DNA of 8,967 bases from an uncultured Chromatiaceae bacterium (GCA_946482325.1 CAMLRA010000167.1:1-8967); one strand, 5' to 3'; positions 1-6,424 are shown, numbered from the stretch's first letter. Numbers and translations are program-made. The notes: a model not told the origin generated them from the sequence alone.

Positions 1-1
1 G

Positions 2-742
2 CAGGCAATGCTGAAATTATCAGGTCATGTCAGCGCGCTGGACCTGAACAACAACAGTTTTACCATTGGCAGCACCATGTTTGTGGTCACACCGCAGACT
101 TTGCTCAAAGACGATTCAAATCGGGCAATCCGTTATTTTGATTTGAAATCGCTGGTGATCAACGATTACGTCGAAGTCGCAGCTTTTAAAAATGCGGATG
201 GAATGAACGTCGCACTGAAGGTTGAGCGGGAAAACAGCGGCTCCGCCGACGGCAGTATCGAATTAAAAGGTGTACCGTCGGCGATTGATGCGAATGGTTT
301 TACCTTGTTTGGTAAAATCGTTGTGACCGACGCGAATACCCGCTACGAAACTAATGATGCGCTGTTGAGCAAATCAGAGTTTTTTAACCTGCTGAATACA
401 TCCACTGTTGTCGAAGTCCGCGCTGTTGCCTCGGGCAATCAACTGCTTGCTGTCACACTTGCAATTGACTCTGACCAAGATGACGACAACGACCATAAGC
501 CTGGTAAAGTCGAGTTTAAAGGGGCTGTTATCGCTAAAGCCAGCCAACAAATCGACGTGAACGGCTATAAAATTTTGCTGACTCCATCCACCAAACTACA
601 ACTTGGCAAAACAAAAAACCTGACTCCTTCGGCGTTTATTGCCGGCCTGCAGGTTGGTGAAATAGTCAAAGTTGAAGGCATGACAGATTTGAACAAGGTT
701 GTTACCGCAACGGAAGTGGAAGCGGAACGAGATACCGATTAG
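2..742 (+). CDS. DUF5666-type repeat protein, 5' end outside the window (partial)
   Basis: The reading frame is open to the left edge: Gln and Ala codons precede the first visible Met at base 8, so the true start and any signal peptide or lipobox probably lie outside. Counting from that Met, 244 residues are visible. They form three diverged copies of a roughly 70-residue beta-rich unit at about 3-74, 84-154 and 167-240. Each opens with a hydrophobic-Lys-Leu/Phe-x-Gly strand (KLSG, ELKG, EFKG), followed by a Phe-Thr or Ile-Asp strand, a Val-Thr or Leu-Thr turn, and a closing Val-Glu-Val or Val-Lys-Val strand. This matches my recollection of DUF5666 repeats. An acidic linker (DSDQDDDND, 154-162) separates copies two and three and might bind divalent cations. 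No catalytic motif is visible. Family proteins are usually exported or lipid-anchored and their function is unknown. The gene ends just before a strong hairpin, so it is last in its transcript. The family call is from pattern memory only. Confidence 0.75.
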   Translation, partial: QAMLKLSGHVSALDLNNNSFTIGSTMFVVTPQTLLKDDSNRAIRYFDLKSLVINDYVEVAAFKNADGMNVALKVERENSGSADGSIELKGVPSAIDANGFTLFGKIVVTDANTRYETNDALLSKSEFFNLLNTSTVVEVRAVASGNQLLAVTLAIDSDQDDDNDHKPGKVEFKGAVIAKASQQIDVNGYKILLTPSTKLQLGKTKNLTPSAFIAGLQVGEIVKVEGMTDLNKVVTATEVEAERDTD

Positions 743-770
743 GTTCCTGAATGGATAGCCACTAACACAA

Positions 771-796
771 CTGAGCGAAGAACAGACTTCGCTCAG
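771..796 (+). terminator. Hairpin after the DUF5666 gene, probable terminator
   Basis: A perfect 10-bp inverted repeat (CTGAGCGAAG / CTTCGCTCAG) with a 6-base loop starts 29 bases after the stop codon. Only three T residues follow it, so as an intrinsic terminator it is strong in stem but weak in U-tract. Because no gene lies immediately downstream on the plus strand, it most likely ends or protects the 3' end of the DUF5666 transcript. Confidence 0.65.
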
Positions 797-1010
797 TTTG
801 AAGTAATCCAACCGATAAACAACAGTCCCCTGCCACTGGCTTTGCGCGAGCAAACCGGCCAGCAATATTAATTACAGCTGCAGACGTATCTAAAGCATTG
901 GTTTAAAACTAGATTTTGCATGGTGGTCAACCGAAGTGGTCAACGTCTGCATGCTTCTCGTGATAGAAATCGCTCGGTACGGCTTGATAGTTAAGAAATT
1001 CTAAGGAATT
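797..1010. other. Non-coding stretch between the DUF5666 gene and the tRNA
   Basis: No credible gene is present; the minus-strand frame that crosses part of it also runs antisense through the DUF5666 coding region and resembles nothing. It contains an 8-bp inverted repeat (880-887 GCAGACGT, 943-950 ACGTCTGC), a 9-bp direct repeat GTGGTCAAC at 923-931 and 936-944, and two TGCATG copies at 917-922 and 948-953. Immediately beyond the tRNA 3' end is an AT-rich hairpin. Confidence 0.5.
923..944. repeat. Two direct copies of GTGGTCAAC, 13 bp apart
   Basis: GTGGTCAAC occurs at 923-931 and again at 936-944, separated by CGAA. The pair lies inside a larger 8-bp inverted repeat (880-887 / 943-950), so the second copy overlaps the right arm. 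Repeated half-sites at this spacing could be a protein-binding site, but chance cannot be excluded from a single instance. Confidence 0.4.
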
Positions 1011-1011
1011 T
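996..1011 (-). terminator. AT-rich hairpin just beyond the tRNA 3' end, weak terminator candidate
   Basis: AAATTC at 996-1001 and GAATTT at 1006-1011 form a 6-bp stem with a 4-base loop, overlapping the last base of the tRNA CCA by one position. On the minus strand CTTAA follows. The stem is mostly A-T and there is no U-tract, so it could help end or process the tRNA transcript but is not convincing on its own. Confidence 0.25.
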
Positions 1012-1096
1012 GGTGCCTAGGGTCGGACTCGAACCGACACGATTATTCATCGGCGGATTTTGAATCCGCTGCGTCTACCGATTTCGCCACCTAGGC
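1011..1096 (-). tRNA. leuX: tRNA-Leu, anticodon CAA
   Basis: An 86-base class II tRNA on the minus strand with an encoded CCA end. The acceptor arms GCCTAGG and CCTAGGC pair perfectly. The anticodon stem GCGGA/TCCGC encloses the loop TTCAAAA, giving anticodon CAA (plus-strand 1060-1062), which reads the leucine codon UUG. A long variable arm with a CGAT/ATCG stem, typical of leucine tRNAs, precedes a standard T arm (GTCGG, TTCGAGT, CCGAC). It resembles E. coli leuX from memory. It has its own promoter and stands alone. Genes of this kind are frequent integration sites for phages and islands; the 3' end faces the left edge of the window. Confidence 0.95.
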
Positions 1097-1128
1097 ATTC
1101 AGGGGGTCTTGCTGGGGTAAACATCCGC

Positions 1129-1157
1129 ATTATACAAAGCCGCCCCGCCCCTGCAAG
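1129..1157 (-). promoter_or_regulatory. Promoter of tRNA-Leu(CAA)
   Basis: On the minus strand a perfect -10 box TATAAT (1129-1134) is preceded, 17 bases away, by a weak -35 box CTTGCA (1152-1157). The discriminator after the -10 is GC-rich (GCGG), as is typical of stable-RNA promoters under stringent control. The tRNA begins 32 bases downstream of the -10 box, leaving a short 5' leader for RNase P to remove. Confidence 0.65.
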
Positions 1158-1256
1158 TAAAATCTCAGTCCTGACAATCAATTGCACAATTTTGCAGCAG
1201 TGTTGAGTGCTGTATACGCTGTGAATGCAAAATCCGCCCTGTGCATAGCCGTGTTG

Positions 1257-1733
1257 TCATTGATGCACAGCGCTGACCCGCAGCCAATGCTCTTCTATCT
1301 GAATGCCATCTTCCAGTCCCTGGTGGAGCCAGTGGTCGCCTTGGATCCGACACTGAAAATGATAAGTTTTGCCCTGTAGTCGCGCTAATGAAGTGGCGTC
1401 AACCTGTTCGTGGTAACCCTTGGCATCAATGCTGAAACTGCCGGAGGCAGCCACTTCAAATTTTCCGTCTGGCTGCCAGGTGATAAAACTGAAATGACGG
1501 CCAGCGATGAGTTTGCGGCTTTTAGTTTGTTGGTCTTTGATTTCGCCGACCACTTTGCCGCTTTGGTCGCGGTAAATCGCCGACTGCAGTTCCCAGCTGC
1601 CCTGCAACGCAGTGCTGGTGCAGCTGCTTTGGGCACTGGCACTGCTGGTGACAGTCAGAGCGCCACACAGCAGCGTGGTCATCAGCAAGACATGGTGGAA
1701 TTTGCTTTTAGTTCCGCTACAAACAAACGACAT
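1257..1733 (-). CDS. Exported lipocalin-like small protein
   Basis: The product has 158 residues. The ATG at 1733 is preferred over an upstream in-frame start at 1826 because GGGAG sits 6 bases before it (1740-1744) and it gives a clean signal peptide: a basic/His stretch at residues 9-14, a hydrophobic core at about 15-28, and an Ala-x-Ala site with cleavage predicted after Ala34. The mature part looks like a lipocalin-like or DUF4488-like beta-barrel: a Leu-x-Gly-Ser-Trp-Glu-Leu opening strand at 43-49, His-Phe-Ser-Phe at 80-83, a Gly-Lys-Thr-Tyr-x-Phe strand at 121-126, and the closing Ile-Glu-Glu-x-Trp-x-Arg-Val at 146-153. Cys38 and Cys128 are the only mature cysteines and could form a disulfide. 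A periplasmic location and binding of a small hydrophobic ligand are inferences. It is a single gene, divergent from the RDD gene. The fold call is by motif memory. Confidence 0.75.
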   Translation of the reverse strand: MSFVCSGTKSKFHHVLLMTTLLCGALTVTSSASAQSSCTSTALQGSWELQSAIYRDQSGKVVGEIKDQQTKSRKLIAGRHFSFITWQPDGKFEVAASGSFSIDAKGYHEQVDATSLARLQGKTYHFQCRIQGDHWLHQGLEDGIQIEEHWLRVSAVHQ

Positions 1734-1750
1734 AGTGTGCTCCCATATAA

Positions 1751-1766
1751 TTGACAACGCTGTCAA
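1751..1766. promoter_or_regulatory. Palindrome TTGACA-N4-TGTCAA, possible operator
   Basis: A perfect 6-bp dyad with a 4-base spacer lies 17 bases upstream of the lipocalin-like gene start, just before its ribosome binding site, and about 100 bases upstream of the RDD gene. On the minus strand one arm reads TTGACA, a consensus -35 hexamer, but no good -10 stands 16-18 bases on. A repressor site overlapping the leader or promoter is therefore as likely as a promoter element. Confidence 0.4.
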
Positions 1767-1812
1767 CTTGCCTGAATTTCGCACAATGAGCAAGTTTGAG
1801 CAGAGACCAAAG

Positions 1813-1842
1813 CTGACGCCTGCCAAATCATCATGCTAGACT
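1813..1842 (+). promoter_or_regulatory. Candidate promoter of the RDD-family gene
   Basis: CTGACG (1813-1818) could be the -35 and TAGACT (1837-1842) the -10, with an 18-base spacer and an upstream TGC that would make an extended -10. Both boxes match the consensus at four of six positions. The start codon is 26 bases past the -10, leaving room for GGAG at 1860-1863. The evidence is weak but the position is right. Confidence 0.35.
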
Positions 1843-1868
1843 GCCGCCGGTTCTGAACTGGAGTCTCT

Positions 1869-2366
1869 ATGTATACTGAAGCCCCCCGTGCCAGCCTGCT
1901 GCGCCGCTTATCTGCCATCATGTATGACCTTTTAGTCATTTGTGCGATCTGGATGTTTGCGATGGCGCTGGCGCTCGCCGCTGTGGCTGTGCTGGCCAAA
2001 ACCGGTGTGATTTCGTTAACGGGTTATCAGGACGAAGCTGAATATATTCAAAAACATGCGATCTGGTTTCAGCTATACAGCACGGCCTGCATCGGTTGGT
2101 TTTATCTGTATTTCTGGGTCAAGGCCGGCCAAACGCTGGGGATGCGTGCCTGGCGGATGTTGCTGATCAGTGCCGATGGTAAGCCACTGACACTGCGCCA
2201 GGCCTTTATCCGGCTGGTGACATCGTTAGGCGGTATCGGTAATTTCTGGTTGTGGCTGCGCTGGGGCAAGGGGCTGGCGCTACAAGACCAACTAGCCGGC
2301 ACTATTGTGGTGGTGCTGACCAAAGAACAAAGCCGCGCTTTGAATTTACACCGCGATGCACGCTAA
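1869..2366 (+). CDS. RDD-family integral membrane protein
   Basis: The product has 165 residues; the ATG follows GGAG by 5 bases. The RDD signature is visible: basic residues Arg12/Arg13 and Asp20 at the start of the first membrane segment (about 20-43), a second hydrophobic segment at about 66-84, the family motif Gly-Gln-Thr-Leu-Gly-Met-Arg at 87-93, and a late Asp140 in Gln-Asp-Gln-Leu-Ala-Gly-Thr (139-145), where the family usually has His/Arg-Asp-Arg-Leu-Ala-Gly-Thr. A third hydrophobic stretch covers about 113-130. These are inner-membrane proteins of mostly unknown role; some members have been linked to ion transport in other bacteria, which cannot be inferred here. It converges on lptG, and an RDD gene beside lptFG/pepA is a recurring gammaproteobacterial arrangement by recall. 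A functional link to LPS export is unproven. Confidence 0.88.
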   Translation: MYTEAPRASLLRRLSAIMYDLLVICAIWMFAMALALAAVAVLAKTGVISLTGYQDEAEYIQKHAIWFQLYSTACIGWFYLYFWVKAGQTLGMRAWRMLLISADGKPLTLRQAFIRLVTSLGGIGNFWLWLRWGKGLALQDQLAGTIVVVLTKEQSRALNLHRDAR

Positions 2367-2430
2367 CTGAAGTTTTACAGCTATAGCCATATGACGTTGA
2401 CGAAAGTACGGTACAGCATGTCACGCCCAG

Positions 2431-2472
2431 CGTGTGACGTCCAACGTGTGACGTCCAACGTGTGACGTCCAA
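2431..2472. repeat. Three perfect tandem copies of a 14-bp unit
   Basis: The unit CGTGTGACGTCCAA is repeated exactly at 2431-2444, 2445-2458 and 2459-2472, with CG of a fourth copy following. Each unit contains the palindrome GACGTC. The array lies in the 125-base gap between the convergent RDD and lptG genes. Just upstream, CACGC (2422-2426) can pair with GCGTG (2430-2434) across a 3-base loop, a weak hairpin that could end the RDD transcript. The exact copies suggest recent slippage or a dispersed repeat family. The units are too short, and lack spacers, to be CRISPR. Confidence 0.85.
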
Positions 2473-2491
2473 CGGACTTCGCTTGCCGGAT

Positions 2492-3559
2492 CTACCCGCG
2501 TTTTTGCATTAAATAAACAGCAACCCCGATAAACAACAAACTCGGCGCGACAGCGCCTAATAAAGGCGGCAACTGGTAGACCAGGGCGACGGGGCCAAAG
2601 ACTTCGTTCGCCATATAAAAACCGAAACCGGTCAGGATGCCCATCAGCACACGGGCCGCCATCGTCACACTACGTAAAGGGCCAAAAATAAACGACAACG
2701 CCAGTAGCAGCATCGCGACAATCGTCAACGGCTGAGTGGCCTTACGCCAGTACGCCAGCTGATACCGGCTGCTTTCCTGCTGATTGACCTGACGATACTC
2801 GATGTACTCGGCGAGCCCCTTTAAACTCAGCAGCTCAGGTTTAATCGACATCACACCGAGTTTGTCCGGCGTTAACGTCGAGCGCCAGCGTTGCTCCGGC
2901 CAACGGTGCTTTTCGATTTTTTCATCCCGAAACGCCAACCGGCTGACATCCTGCAGCTGCCAGACGCCATTAAAAAAGCTGGCGGCCCGCGCATGCACAA
3001 TGGCCTGCAAGGCTAAATCCGGTGTGAATTCAAAAATGGTGATGTCTTTTAAATCACCACCATCCGACACTTGCCGGATATTAACAAAATCGTCGCCGTC
3101 TTTGGCCCAGACGCCTTGCTGCGCTGCCAGCAAATCGCCACCGGAAATCGCTTTGGCTTTGAGTTCGCGGGCAAATTTCTCTGCCGTTGGTGCACCCCAC
3201 TCAGCCACGGCCATCACCAGCACCATCATCAGTAAGGCAGTTTTCATCACTGAACTGATGATATTAAGCCGTGACAAGCCAGCCGCCTGCATCACCACCA
3301 GCTCGCTGTTGCTGGCAAGCATGCCAAGGCCAATCAGGCCACCTATCAGGGCCGCCATCGGGAAAAAGGTCACCAAATCACCGGGAATAGTAAACAGGCT
3401 AAACATGGCCGCTACTAACACCGTGTAGTCACCCCGGTCGGTCAGGCGAAGCTGGTCAATAAAGCGGAACATACCGGATAACACCAAAAGCACCGTCAGG
3501 CTCAGTAACGTGGTGGATAAAATGATCCGGCCAATATAAACATCAATTATTTTAAGCAT
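2492..3559 (-). CDS. lptG: LPS export ABC transporter permease LptG
   Basis: LptG pairs with LptF in the inner-membrane complex LptB2FG, which pulls lipopolysaccharide out of the membrane and passes it to LptC and the periplasmic bridge. The 355-residue product has three N-terminal membrane segments (about 12-30, 54-80, 102-120), a periplasmic beta-jellyroll domain (about 125-265), and three C-terminal segments (about 274-294, 303-325, 332-350). It aligns by recall with E. coli LptG, including Ser-Glu-Leu-Val-Val-Met-Gln (85-91), Gly-Val-Trp-Ala-Lys-Asp-Gly (149-155), Leu-Thr-Pro-Asp-Lys-Leu-Gly-Val (229-236) and Phe-Gly-Pro-Leu-Arg-Ser-Val (292-298). E. coli Lys34 in the first segment corresponds to Arg32, a conservative change. 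The ATG at 3559 is chosen over one at 3580 because GGAG lies 5 bases before it (3565-3568) and the N-terminus then matches the family. It overlaps the lptF stop by 8 bases (ATGCTTAA), implying translational coupling. Confidence 0.95.
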   Translation of the reverse strand: MLKIIDVYIGRIILSTTLLSLTVLLVLSGMFRFIDQLRLTDRGDYTVLVAAMFSLFTIPGDLVTFFPMAALIGGLIGLGMLASNSELVVMQAAGLSRLNIISSVMKTALLMMVLVMAVAEWGAPTAEKFARELKAKAISGGDLLAAQQGVWAKDGDDFVNIRQVSDGGDLKDITIFEFTPDLALQAIVHARAASFFNGVWQLQDVSRLAFRDEKIEKHRWPEQRWRSTLTPDKLGVMSIKPELLSLKGLAEYIEYRQVNQQESSRYQLAYWRKATQPLTIVAMLLLALSFIFGPLRSVTMAARVLMGILTGFGFYMANEVFGPVALVYQLPPLLGAVAPSLLFIGVAVYLMQKRG

Positions 3560-4667
3560 GCTGACTCCGGCCCCGGCCATTCAGGCGTGCAGCGAAACGC
3601 TGATAACCGGCGCGGCTTTGCAGTAACAATAAGACTCCAAGCGCCAACGCCAGACCATGGATCCACCACATGCCCAGCGCTGCCGGAATTTTTTCGTTTT
3701 CAATCAGATTGCGGCAGACAATCAATAAAATGTAATACCCCAGGAATAAGGCCAAGGCTGGCAATAATTTACCGAATTTACCCTGGCGCGGATTCACCCG
3801 GCTAAGCGGCACCGCCAGCAGCATCAAAATAGGGATTGAAATCGGGATCGCCAACCGCCAGTGCCATTCGGCTTTGGCTTCTGCGCTGTCAACGGCCAAC
3901 AACTGGTCGGTTGGTAAAGAACTTAGTTTACGCCGGCGTTGTTCAACTTGTTGTTCCCGGATTTGAATGTCGTAGCGGCCAAATTCCAGCACATCAAACT
4001 GTGGCGAATCGACCGAACCGGCATAACGCCGGCCGTTGCTGAGCACCAGCCGCTGTGCGCCGTTACTGTCCTCGGCCACGGCACCGGTTTCGGCATACAC
4101 CACGGAGCCGGTTAAATTATCTTCGCTGGCCGACTGCGCCAGAAAGACGCGGGATAACTGCGTACCATCGCGATTCATGTCCTGCACAAACACCACGGCT
4201 TTTTCGTTGGAGGTTTGCTGGAATCGACCGGGTAACAGCGTCGACAAGCCGGAATCGGCATCGGCTTTCGCCATAATCTCGTATTCGCGCTCAGCCGCCC
4301 ATGGGCTTAAATACATCATCAGGCCCGCTGCCGCCAGCCCCATCAACAGGCTCAGGATCAGCGTCAGCCGCGTCACATACCACTCACTGATGCCAGTGGC
4401 ATGTAACACCGTCATTTCACTTTCGGCGTAAATGCGGCTGTAGGCCACCAAAACGCCTAAAAATGCCGCTAATGGCAGGATCAACACGGCCAACTGCGGT
4501 AATTTCAAAGAAATCAGCGTCAGCACCAGCTGGCCCGGTAATTCGCCTTCGGAGGCGTCCGCCAGTATTTTCACGAAGCGCTGGCTTAAGATGATGGTGA
4601 TCAGGATCAGAAATACTGCGAGCTGAGATTTAAATACTTCACCAATCAAGTAGCGAAAAACAATCAA
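3552..4667 (-). CDS. lptF: LPS export ABC transporter permease LptF, TTG start
   Basis: LptF is the partner permease of LptG in LptB2FG. The 371-residue product has membrane segments at about 12-28, 54-76, 100-120, 271-289, 301-318 and 332-350, and a periplasmic jellyroll domain between (about 125-265). Family landmarks include Phe-Arg-Tyr-Leu near the start, Lys-Ser-Gln-Leu-Ala (13-17), Leu-Ile-Leu-Pro-Leu region (62-66), Ser-Glu-Met-Thr-Val-Leu-His-Ala (83-90) and Val-Pro-Leu-Ser-Arg-Val-Asn-Pro-Arg-Gln-Gly (286-296), as in E. coli. The start is TTG, not ATG: an in-frame TAG sits four codons upstream (4677-4679), AGGGGG lies 5 bases before the TTG (4673-4678), and the resulting N-terminus aligns with E. 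coli LptF. It is the first gene of the lptFG operon, divergent from pepA. The ATPase gene lptB is not here, as is usual. Confidence 0.95.
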   Translation of the reverse strand: MIVFRYLIGEVFKSQLAVFLILITIILSQRFVKILADASEGELPGQLVLTLISLKLPQLAVLILPLAAFLGVLVAYSRIYAESEMTVLHATGISEWYVTRLTLILSLLMGLAAAGLMMYLSPWAAEREYEIMAKADADSGLSTLLPGRFQQTSNEKAVVFVQDMNRDGTQLSRVFLAQSASEDNLTGSVVYAETGAVAEDSNGAQRLVLSNGRRYAGSVDSPQFDVLEFGRYDIQIREQQVEQRRRKLSSLPTDQLLAVDSAEAKAEWHWRLAIPISIPILMLLAVPLSRVNPRQGKFGKLLPALALFLGYYILLIVCRNLIENEKIPAALGMWWIHGLALALGVLLLLQSRAGYQRFAARLNGRGRSQHA

Positions 4668-4672
4668 AAAAG

Positions 4673-4678
4673 CCCCCT
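4673..4678 (-). promoter_or_regulatory. Ribosome binding site that fixes the TTG start of lptF
   Basis: On the minus strand AGGGGG stands 5 bases before the TTG codon at 4667, the ideal distance. Its first two bases overlap the in-frame TAG (4677-4679), so no start further upstream in this frame can produce LptF. Confidence 0.75.
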
Positions 4679-4729
4679 AAAAACCAGTCTTTTTGCTGGC
4701 GCGCTGGCAATTTTTAAGTAAACTGGATA

Positions 4730-4738
4730 TTTATAGCA
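4730..4738 (-). promoter_or_regulatory. Candidate extended -10 promoter of lptFG
   Basis: On the minus strand TGC-TATAAA (4738-4730) is an extended -10 element matching five of six positions in the hexamer. The expected -35 region (about 4753-4759) is poor, as is common with extended -10 promoters. Transcription would begin near 4723, giving a leader of about 55 bases to the TTG. In E. coli lptFG is reported to respond partly to envelope stress; I see no clear sigma-E site here. Confidence 0.45.
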
Positions 4739-4861
4739 ATTATTATCAACGAAACTGCAGCGGATTCCGAGCTTTTTTATCGGCTCAGACCAGCTCTTTA
4801 TCAAGCATAGCGCCCGGTCCGGCCCCCTGCTGCATTTTGCCTCTTAGAATCAGGAGTCCCC

Positions 4862-6370
4862 ATGGAGTTCAGCGTTAAAAGCGGAAGTCCGGAAAAACAA
4901 CGCAGTGCCTGCATTGTCGTTGGTGTCTATGAGCCACGCCGGCTGTCTGCGGTGGCTGAACAACTGGACAAAATCAGCGAAGGTTACATCAGCAATCTGT
5001 TACGCCGCGGCGACCTCGAAGGCAAGCCAGGCCAAATGTTATTGCTGCATCATGTACCCAACGTGCTCAGTGAACGAGTCCTGCTGGTGGGCTGTGGTAA
5101 AGAACGCGAATTAGACGAGCGCCAGTATCGGCAAATCATCGCCAAAACCATCAGTACACTGAATGAAACCGGTTCAATGGAAGCGGTGTGTTTCTTATCT
5201 GAGCTGCACGTGAAAGGCCGCGACACTTATTGGAAAGTGCGCCATGCCGTTGAAACGACTCAAGATTGCCTGTACGTCTTCGACAAACTAAAAAGCAAAA
5301 AAGATGAAACACGCCGGCCACTGCGTAAAATCGTCTTTAACGTGCCGACCCGGCGTGACCTGACTATCGGCGAAAAAGCCGTCGAGCATGGCCTGGCTGT
5401 CGCTGCCGGCATTAAACAATGTAAAGACGTCGGCAATATGCCGCCGAATATCTGTACGCCACTGTGGCTGTCAGAACAGGCACAAAAGCTTACCGAGTTG
5501 TCCGATAAAGTGAAGGTGGAAGTGCTGGGTACTGCGGAAATGTCCGCGCTTGGTATGAATTCTTACCTCGCGGTAGCGCGTGGTTCAGAAAACCCTGCGG
5601 CGATGGCGGTCATCCATTATCAGGGCGCCGGCGATAACAGCGCGCCTGTGGTGCTGGTCGGCAAAGGCCTGACCTTCGACACCGGCGGCATCAGCATTAA
5701 GCCGTCTGATGCGATGGACGAGATGAAATACGATATGTGTGGCGCGGCTTCGGTGCTTGGCACTATGCAAGCAGCAGTCTCACTGGGCTTACCGCTGAAT
5801 ATCATCGGCGTGCTGGCCGCGGCGGAAAACATGCCGGACGGCAATGCTTACCGGCCAGGTGACATTCTGACGACGATGTCAGGCCAGACCGTCGAAGTGC
5901 TGAATACTGACGCTGAAGGCCGCTTGGTGCTGTGTGACGCGCTGACGTATGTCGAGCGTTTTGACCCGGACGTGGTCATCGATGTGGCGACCTTAACCGG
6001 CGCTTGTGTCATTGCGCTCGGGAAACACGCCTCTGGCCTGCTGAGTAACCACAATCCGCTGGCGCATGAAATTTTGAATGCATCCGAGCAAAGTGGTGAC
6101 CGTGCCTGGCGTTTGCCACTGTGGGATGATTATCAGGATCAGCTGGAAAGCCCGTTTGCCGACTTCAGCAACCTCGGTGGCCGCGCGGCAGGCACTATCA
6201 CGGCAGCCTGTTTCCTGTCGCGTTTTACCCGTAAATACAACTGGGCGCACCTGGATATCGCCGGCACCGCCTGGCGCAGTGGTGGTAAAGACAAAGGCTC
6301 CACCGGCAGACCGGTCGCGATGCTGACGCAGTTTTTAATCAACCGCGCCGGTCATCATCCGCAGGATTAA
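4862..6370 (+). CDS. pepA: Leucyl aminopeptidase PepA (family M17)
   Basis: PepA is a cytoplasmic hexameric two-metal aminopeptidase that removes N-terminal leucine and other residues from peptides; in E. coli it also binds DNA in carAB control and in ColE1/pSC101 dimer resolution by Xer. The 502-residue length is that of the family (E. coli 503). The start is clear: AGGAG lies 5 bases before the ATG and the first 16 residues match E. coli by recall. The catalytic domain has the expected metal ligands Lys268, Asp273, Asp291, Asp350 and Glu352, with catalytic Lys280 and Arg354. The M17 signature Asn-Thr-Asp-Ala-Glu-Gly-Arg-Leu lies at 348-355. The N-terminal domain, implicated in DNA binding, is also closely conserved, so a regulatory role is plausible but not shown. 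It heads the pepA-holC-valS run. Confidence 0.98.
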   Translation: MEFSVKSGSPEKQRSACIVVGVYEPRRLSAVAEQLDKISEGYISNLLRRGDLEGKPGQMLLLHHVPNVLSERVLLVGCGKERELDERQYRQIIAKTISTLNETGSMEAVCFLSELHVKGRDTYWKVRHAVETTQDCLYVFDKLKSKKDETRRPLRKIVFNVPTRRDLTIGEKAVEHGLAVAAGIKQCKDVGNMPPNICTPLWLSEQAQKLTELSDKVKVEVLGTAEMSALGMNSYLAVARGSENPAAMAVIHYQGAGDNSAPVVLVGKGLTFDTGGISIKPSDAMDEMKYDMCGAASVLGTMQAAVSLGLPLNIIGVLAAAENMPDGNAYRPGDILTTMSGQTVEVLNTDAEGRLVLCDALTYVERFDPDVVIDVATLTGACVIALGKHASGLLSNHNPLAHEILNASEQSGDRAWRLPLWDDYQDQLESPFADFSNLGGRAAGTITAACFLSRFTRKYNWAHLDIAGTAWRSGGKDKGSTGRPVAMLTQFLINRAGHHPQD

Positions 6371-6424
6371 CCCAAACAACAGGTCGGTGGTGAGCATCGT
6401 CCGGTTGTCAAAGAGTGCGAATTG

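Larger units (their letters stand above)
4668..4861. other. Divergent regulatory gap between lptF and pepA
   Basis: This 194-base gap holds the start signals of both operons. No confident plus-strand promoter can be named for pepA: TATTAT at 4741-4746 is a possible -10 but has no good -35. Small dyads occur at 4761-4769 (CGGA-T-TCCG), 4767-4783 (CCGA/TCGG) and 4814-4822 (CCGG-T-CCGG); the first two overlap and would be mutually exclusive in RNA. No coding potential is seen; the plus-strand frame here overlaps the pepA start and lacks any family resemblance. Confidence 0.5.

Noticed and set aside
1195..1212. CAGCA/TGCTG hairpin downstream of the lipocalin-like gene as its terminator
   Set aside because: A 5-bp stem with an 8-base loop and no U-tract is too weak to call.
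1410..1754. A 114-codon plus-strand open frame opposite the lipocalin-like gene
   Set aside because: The minus-strand frame has a ribosome site, signal peptide and family motifs; this frame has none and runs through the opposing gene's start region.
1734..1826. Longer N-terminus for the lipocalin-like protein, starting at 1826
   Set aside because: The extra 31 residues would precede a good signal peptide and run through the palindrome; the ATG at 1733 has a proper ribosome site.
2431..2472. CRISPR array
   Set aside because: The units are only 14 bp, directly abutting, with no spacers and no cas genes nearby.
2802..3428. A 208-codon plus-strand open frame opposite lptG
   Set aside because: It lies wholly antisense to a clearly conserved lptG, is rich in Ser/Ala/Pro low-complexity sequence and has no recognisable family; it is a shadow of the real gene's codon pattern.
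4681..4700. CCAG/CTGG hairpin followed by T residues on the minus strand, as a terminator
   Set aside because: The stem is only 4 bp and it lies in the leader of lptF, where a terminator would block an essential operon; there is no upstream minus-strand gene for it to end.
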